From positions 1 through 55,937 of the forward strand of contig CAKPJX010000007.1 in the NCBI GenBank assembly GCA_934163035.1: DNA of 55,937 nt, in the 5' to 3' direction. This DNA comes from an uncultured Bacilli bacterium. Its GTDB lineage: Bacteria; Bacillota_I; Bacilli_A; RF39; UBA660. The translations under genes were made by a program, and so were the position numbers. Below, piece by piece: positions 52,363 through 55,937 of the stretch (the first letter of the stretch is position 1; every line of letters starts with the position of its first letter). The notes beneath the pieces are model-generated. The model was not told the origin of the DNA, searched no databases, and saw only the letters and a list, made by a program, of their open reading frames with translations.

Positions 52363-52698
52363 TCAAACGCTCTCCAATCTCATATTAAATTGTATTTTAC
52401 AGCCTTCAGTATACATTAGTCCATTAACCACAGACTCTTCTATAGGGTACATCTTAGTTTTCAAAATATCCAAATAATTAATGTTATCTAATATATGAAG
52501 TTCTTTTAAATGATTAGACAACCTCTCTAAAAAGGATACAACATCAATATTTGACAAATAGAAGGCAGAATCACTTATAAAAACATCTTTCTTAAACACA
52601 ATGCATTCTACTACAAGCAGTACCTCTTCATTGCGATAATCATGTATCTTCTCCTGTACATTTTTAAATTCTATTATTGTTTCGGCAATGTCTTTCAT
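52363..52698 (-). CDS. hypothetical early phage protein
   Basis: A 111-residue mixed alpha/beta protein (MKDIAETIIEFKNVQEKIHD, VLLVVECIVFKKDVFISDSA). No recognised motif or membrane segment. It ends 30 bases before the SH3-like gene and starts one base after the ASCH gene. Confidence 0.58.
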   Translation of the reverse strand: MKDIAETIIEFKNVQEKIHDYRNEEVLLVVECIVFKKDVFISDSAFYLSNIDVVSFLERLSNHLKELHILDNINYLDILKTKMYPIEESVVNGLMYTEGCKIQFNMRLESV

Positions 52699-52699
52699 A

Positions 52700-53005
52700 T
52701 TAAATAATCCTTTCTACACTTAATATTTTTAATACATAATACTTTTTATTAGGTTCTGCACCCCATTCTTCCTTTCCATAACCTTTTGTTATTTTACAAC
52801 AGCATCCAATAGTTAGACTTTTAGAAGAATAACCATTTCTAAATTTTATCAATATTATCTTATCTAAATATTGCATCCAGTTTGAATAATTATTTTCATT
52901 GTTAAATCTACTGTCATAATAAGGCTTAATTTCTCGATATTCTTCTTTCTTTTCACCAGACATGATCATGTCAAACCATTTTTTCTTAATTGGCAATGTC
53001 AACAT
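52700..53005 (-). CDS. ASCH-domain protein
   Basis: The 101-residue protein has the ASCH pattern: LTLPIKKKWFDMIMSGEKKE with EYREIKPYYDSRF, and a strand KIILIKFRNGYSSKSLTIGC. ASCH domains bind RNA or act on modified nucleosides. It overlaps the upstream gene by 20 bases. Its role in phage infection is unknown. Confidence 0.8.
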   Translation of the reverse strand: MLTLPIKKKWFDMIMSGEKKEEYREIKPYYDSRFNNENNYSNWMQYLDKIILIKFRNGYSSKSLTIGCCCKITKGYGKEEWGAEPNKKYYVLKILSVERII

Positions 53006-53276
53006 TATTTAACCACCCCAATTCTTCAATTTGTTTTTGTATGGCCATAAACACTTTAATATCACAGTGCATGGGCGTATTTTTCATTCTAAAGCCTTTT
53101 TTTACATAAGTATCATCGAGGCAAGCACAAGCAAATTTTTTGCTTGTGTTGTCAAATGTAATTCTTTGCGTATGCTGTGGTGTAGTTCTTTGATACATAA
53201 CTAATCTTTCGTAATTAGGATTACTTGTTTTTAACAATTCAAATCCTAATTCATTAAACATTTCATTTGCACTCAT
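52986..53276 (-). CDS. conserved hypothetical phage protein
   Basis: A 96-residue protein (SANEMFNELGFELLKTSNPN, RITFDNTSKKFACACLDDTY, FMAIQKQIEELGWLNN). The family is common in Bacillota phages by pattern, but I know no function. It overlaps the DUF6273-like gene by four bases. Confidence 0.65.
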   Translation of the reverse strand: MSANEMFNELGFELLKTSNPNYERLVMYQRTTPQHTQRITFDNTSKKFACACLDDTYVKKGFRMKNTPMHCDIKVFMAIQKQIEELGWLNNVDIAN

Positions 53277-53875
53277 ACAATACCTACCTTTTCTATCTTT
53301 TGATTGTCAGATTTCAGAGTTATAACTGGGCGGGCACCATAACCGCTGTCAACCCAGCTGTAAGTCAGATACCCAGCGCTAATCTGAGCCCACTCATGAG
53401 CATAGCCGCCAGCCGCATAAAAGTAAGCTGGGGACATTAACCAGCAACTTTTATCTGGTACAATTTTATATTGGCTTAATCGTTCAATCTCTCTTATTTT
53501 CGGAATTGTTATGTAATCAAATGAATATTTATCCTCATCATAATTAGTTTTCATTTTAACTAATTCTTCTTTGCTAAATTCTTTTAAAAATTCATTATTT
53601 AAACCTCTTTTAATTTCAGTTTTATCCCAATCATTGCATTCTTTGTCAAGACTATATTTTATACCACCGTCTTCATCTAAATAGTCATTATTAAATATTT
53701 TTTTCATTTTTTTCTTAGGTAAGCAATTTTTCATCATCAATGTTAATTTATTGTCTTTAACATTAATGACAATCCATTCATAACCATTATATTTAACTAA
53801 ATCATATATTTTATATGACTTAGGTTCTTCATACTTTATATATTTAATTCCATTAATTATCAATTCTTTTTCCAT
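53273..53875 (-). CDS. DUF6273-like protein with a GC-rich, variable-looking end
   Basis: A 200-residue protein: YKIYDLVKYNGYEWIVINVK, LTLMMKNCLPKKKMKKIFNN, EFLKEFSKEELVKMKTNYDE, and a C-type-lectin-like end SCWLMSPAYFYAAGGYAH ... SGYGARPVITLKSDN. The CWLxSP and GxRPVITLKS elements frame a stretch that in this family varies greatly. The DNA coding it is far richer in GC than the rest of the gene. This fits a retroelement target with a distant template. It is read in the early operon, not with tail genes. Confidence 0.75.
   Translation of the reverse strand: MEKELIINGIKYIKYEEPKSYKIYDLVKYNGYEWIVINVKDNKLTLMMKNCLPKKKMKKIFNNDYLDEDGGIKYSLDKECNDWDKTEIKRGLNNEFLKEFSKEELVKMKTNYDEDKYSFDYITIPKIREIERLSQYKIVPDKSCWLMSPAYFYAAGGYAHEWAQISAGYLTYSWVDSGYGARPVITLKSDNQKIEKVGIV
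53324..53434 (-). repeat. probable second variable repeat (template not in window)
   Basis: This 111-base stretch is about 56 % GC against about 27 % around it. Its codons (GCG GCT GGC GGC TAT GCT CAT; AGC GCT GGG) fit AAC/AAT template codons with randomised first two bases and kept third base. No second copy of the sequence is visible here on either strand. Confidence 0.55.
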
Positions 53876-53876
53876 A

Positions 53877-54374
53877 TTATTTCTCCTTTTTTAATTCTTT
53901 ATTTTCAAGCCAGGTATCTTGAATAGTTGAAATCCACCCACAATGTACGGCTTGAATTGAGCCATCAGGGCGATGAAATTTTTGAGCGTCCCAACCTTTA
54001 TACAATTTTATTCCAAAATCAGTCTTACCTTTTGAAATGCTGTATCTTAATACATCACTTACGATAATGATAAAATCTATCTTTTGACTAACTAGATGCC
54101 TTATGAATTCTCTTGCTTGGCTAAAAGGCGGATTAGTAATTACTAAATCATATTTGCTATAATCAATATTTCGCCATTCCTTATCATCACATTTAACATT
54201 GTAATAGCAGTCCTTTAAACACTTATAAATATTGCTGTTTTTGTCATCGCAAGGACATATGATTTTCTTATTTCTTAAGTCGTACTTGTGTAATTCTCTA
54301 ACACAGTCTTTATACATTGTGAAAAATTCATCATCTAGTGTTTTTCTCTTACAGGTTTTTAATTGCTGTGGCAT
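53877..54374 (-). CDS. EcoRI-type adenine-specific DNA methyltransferase-like protein
   Basis: A 165-residue protein with the catalytic NPPF motif (81-84) in YDLVITNPPFSQAREF, preceded by a CPCDDKNSNIYKCL motif I-like part and followed by IIIVSDVLRY. It resembles EcoRI-family methylases but is shorter than the full enzyme (about 325), so the recognition part may be reduced. It may protect phage DNA from restriction. No partner endonuclease is seen. Confidence 0.75.
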   Translation of the reverse strand: MPQQLKTCKRKTLDDEFFTMYKDCVRELHKYDLRNKKIICPCDDKNSNIYKCLKDCYYNVKCDDKEWRNIDYSKYDLVITNPPFSQAREFIRHLVSQKIDFIIIVSDVLRYSISKGKTDFGIKLYKGWDAQKFHRPDGSIQAVHCGWISTIQDTWLENKELKKEK

Positions 54375-54579
54375 TTTGACACTCCTGTTTTTTTAATAAA
54401 GACCGCTGTTTTCTTTCCTCATAATGTATCCTATGTGATATTTTGCTATCAAAATTAGTACAAGCTCGACACTTCGTTCTAAATCTTGTATGTTCTTTAT
54501 TAGCCCACGACCAATATTTCGGTATTAGTGGTTTAGTTTCTCCACAGGCATAACACCAGCGTTTTTTTTCTGTTTCCAT
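54349..54579 (-). CDS. small zinc-finger protein
   Basis: A 76-residue protein with CYAC (near residue 9-12) and CRAC (near 37-40) pairs that would bind one zinc, and a basic C-terminus. Similar short proteins sit beside phage DNA methylases. The ATG at 54579 has GAGG well placed; it overlaps the next gene by 26 bases. Confidence 0.65.
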   Translation of the reverse strand: METEKKRWCYACGETKPLIPKYWSWANKEHTRFRTKCRACTNFDSKISHRIHYEERKQRSLLKKQECQNATAIKNL

Positions 54580-54580
54580 A

Positions 54581-55123
54581 TTAAACCTCATTTCCCCAAC
54601 AATCCCATCCAGCCACTGGCTGTCTTGCAAATAGTTCTATTCTAGGCATATCTCCAACTAATTCAATGATTTTATTTCTGACTAGATCTGGTTTTTTAGA
54701 ATGTTCCTGCAATGGTGAAAACACTAGCTGTGATACACTATTACTTATCCTTTTTGGCTTGCCTTTAACGGCTATTAAACAACATTCTGAATTACCACGG
54801 GTCCAACGGCCTAATCCAAAAAAGTAACCATTTCCGCTCTTATTTTGTTTAATCCATTGAAATCCAATTGTTTTATATTTAAAACCCCATTCTTGTATAA
54901 GTTTTAACCCTTCTTGTAACATTGGATATGTCACCCATAAAAATAATATACTGTCCTTAGCTGCCAAATTTTTAATAGGTAAATTACATATATCATTAAG
55001 ATTCATTGTGCTATAGTGAGATTCGCAATTACCATTACATTTTTTATCTTTATAACTCCATGGTGGATCAGCATAAATAATATTGTATTTTTTATCAGTT
55101 TTCATAATATCGACTACTGGCAT
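54581..55123 (-). CDS. MT-A70 family adenine methyltransferase
   Basis: A 180-residue N6-adenine methyltransferase. Motif IV is DPPW (19-22) in YNIIYADPPWSYKD, followed by LFLWVTYPMLQEGLKLIQEW and the C-terminal motif SKKPDLVRNKIIELVGD. Length and order are normal for phage MT-A70 proteins. It likely modifies phage DNA. AAAGGAG precedes the ATG. Confidence 0.9.
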   Translation of the reverse strand: MPVVDIMKTDKKYNIIYADPPWSYKDKKCNGNCESHYSTMNLNDICNLPIKNLAAKDSILFLWVTYPMLQEGLKLIQEWGFKYKTIGFQWIKQNKSGNGYFFGLGRWTRGNSECCLIAVKGKPKRISNSVSQLVFSPLQEHSKKPDLVRNKIIELVGDMPRIELFARQPVAGWDCWGNEV

Positions 55124-55126
55124 TTT

Positions 55127-55237
55127 TTATTTCTCCTTTCTATCTGTATCTTTTGTAATTTTTAACGCACACATTATAAATAAAATATCAAATGCTGCAA
55201 GAACTATGGCCAATATTAATGCAATAATTTTAATCAC
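55127..55237 (-). CDS. 36-residue single-pass membrane protein
   Basis: GTG start with AGAGGT upstream. The product is a hydrophobic helix (IKIIALILAIVLAAFDILFI) and a short charged tail. It ends three bases before the MT-A70 start. Function unknown; small membrane proteins recur in this early operon. Confidence 0.5.
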   Translation of the reverse strand: MIKIIALILAIVLAAFDILFIMCALKITKDTDRKEK

Positions 55238-55239
55238 TG

Positions 55240-55419
55240 TTAATTACCTCTAATCTTTTTAAAAGCCCTCTCTTTTCCAATAGATTTATGATTGTTTATT
55301 TTATTAAAATCACTTATATTTCTTTTTCTTTCAGAAAGAAAATATTTAATTATCTGGACCTCAATAATAAACATAATTAAGATTTCAAAGAGTTTTACAT
55401 ACAAGTCAAGATTCTTCAT
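55240..55419 (-). CDS. 59-residue membrane protein
   Basis: One hydrophobic helix (KLFEILIMFIIEVQIIKYFL) and a basic C-terminus. The ATG at 55419 has GAGGAG upstream; the gene overlaps the end of the coiled-coil gene by 14 bases. Unknown function. Confidence 0.55.
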   Translation of the reverse strand: MKNLDLYVKLFEILIMFIIEVQIIKYFLSERKRNISDFNKINNHKSIGKERAFKKIRGN

Positions 55420-55780
55420 AGTTAAACTCCTCATTGATATAATTTCTTACAGGACTATAACTTGTTACGCTTCTTTTAACTTTCATAGTTTGTGTTTTAG
55501 GTGGACGGCCAGAACCGACTCTTTTTAATGTGTAGCTGTGTTTTGATTTATCTTCTAGTTCTGCTACCTTCAAATTTAAAGATTTAATCTCATCTATTGA
55601 TTTTTCATTATCAGACAGTAGTAATTTATTTTTTGTAATAAGATTATTATTTTCTCTTGTTAAATTGTCATTAGTTAGATTTAACTCTTCAATTTTTTTC
55701 TTTAAATCGTTAATTTTTAACTTTAAATTTTCTATTTCAGATACAGCTTTTTCATAATCTTTTTTGTAAAACAGTTTCAT
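55406..55780 (-). CDS. coiled-coil early phage protein
   Basis: Of 124 residues, 8-80 are a continuous heptad coiled coil (VSEIENLKLKINDLKKKIEE and on), then a basic segment (GSGRPPKTQTMKVKRS) that could bind nucleic acid. Family unknown. Confidence 0.6.
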   Translation of the reverse strand: MKLFYKKDYEKAVSEIENLKLKINDLKKKIEELNLTNDNLTRENNNLITKNKLLLSDNEKSIDEIKSLNLKVAELEDKSKHSYTLKRVGSGRPPKTQTMKVKRSVTSYSPVRNYINEEFNYEES

Positions 55781-55886
55781 TTATTTTTTCCTTTTCTATC
55801 CTTATTTCTTCTCTTAAGATGTAAGCAATAGCATTTAATATAGTTCCTGCAACTATCAAAATTATAGATAATATTACATTAATCAT
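55752..55886 (-). CDS. 44-residue membrane protein
   Basis: MINVILSIILIVAGTILNAI forms a membrane helix, followed by a charged tail. AAAGGA lies upstream and the gene overlaps the coiled-coil gene by 29 bases. Unknown function. Confidence 0.5.
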   Translation of the reverse strand: MINVILSIILIVAGTILNAIAYILREEIRIEKEKINETVLQKRL

Positions 55887-55937
55887 TTAATTCACCAGTC
55901 CTTTAAAGGTTGATAAAATCTCATTTCTATCTTTTAT
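55887..55937 (-). CDS. 3' end of a gene entering from the right edge
   Basis: The last 16 codons (IKDRNEILSTFKGLVN) of a leftward gene, ending one codon before the next start. Too short to identify. It shows the early operon continues beyond the window. Confidence 0.5.
   Translation of the reverse strand: MKDRNEILSTFKGLVN

Noticed and set aside
1..55937. Use of the Mycoplasma code (TGA as tryptophan)
   Set aside because: Tryptophan is coded by TGG throughout, and TGA ends genes such as the chaperone T frame and 54581-55123 neighbours, so the standard code fits.

Overview
The window is very AT-rich (roughly 28-30 % GC by eye), uses the standard bacterial code (tryptophan is TGG, and TGA ends genes), and has strong AGGAGG-type ribosome binding sites. 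This fits a low-GC Bacillota (Firmicutes) chromosome, probably a gut lineage. I cannot name the species from sequence alone.

Positions 1 to about 3600 are host DNA. They hold a frameshifted CsoR-family metal or sulfur sensor with its probable operator still present, an intact ABC exporter (559-2292), and a convergent transglutaminase-like gene (2424-3446) with an in-frame stop near its natural start. A tRNA 3' end remnant followed by a tRNA-style terminator (3613-3668) marks the probable left attachment site of the phage DNA that fills the rest of the window.

From about 3775 rightwards everything is phage-derived, and almost all of it is read leftwards. There are two complete siphovirus late modules in tandem. 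Module 1 (about 3775-25803) runs, in transcription order, ArpU-like regulator, small and large terminase, portal, MuF minor capsid protein fused to an ADP-ribosyltransferase-like domain, scaffold, capsid, neck, tail tube, Gp14/Gp15-type assembly proteins, tape measure, baseplate and fibre genes, holin, CHAP endolysin, and an HNH-like gene on the + strand. Module 2 (about 25968-49868) has the same overall order with unrelated or distantly related proteins. Its MuF protein carries a different C-terminal toxin-like domain (BECR nuclease type), it has a G/GT tail chaperone frameshift, and it ends in an almost identical endolysin and another HNH-like gene. Positions 49999-55937 are the start of an early region: ArpU-like regulator, lipoprotein, ASCH protein, two DNA adenine methyltransferases and many small membrane or coiled-coil proteins. 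It continues off the right edge, so integrase, repressor and replication genes are not visible. Module 1 has no early region of its own, and no copy of the left attachment sequence lies between the modules. They may therefore behave as one composite element or be the product of a deletion between two tandem prophages.

The most striking system is a diversity-generating retroelement in module 2. It has a reverse transcriptase (28591-29805), a template repeat (30001-30066) and a variable repeat (30174-30239) in the last codons of a 1262-residue tail protein. All nine mismatches within the 66-base repeat fall at template adenines on the coding strand, and two hairpins follow the variable repeat. 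A second gene in the early region (53273-53875, DUF6273-like) ends in a 111-base patch of about 56 % GC with the codon pattern expected of another variable repeat, but its template is not in the window. Other notable points are the parallel MuF-toxin fusions each followed by a tiny overlapping gene, a degenerate tRNA-like gene with a possible ochre anticodon between head genes, and terminators placed between a candidate promoter and terS.
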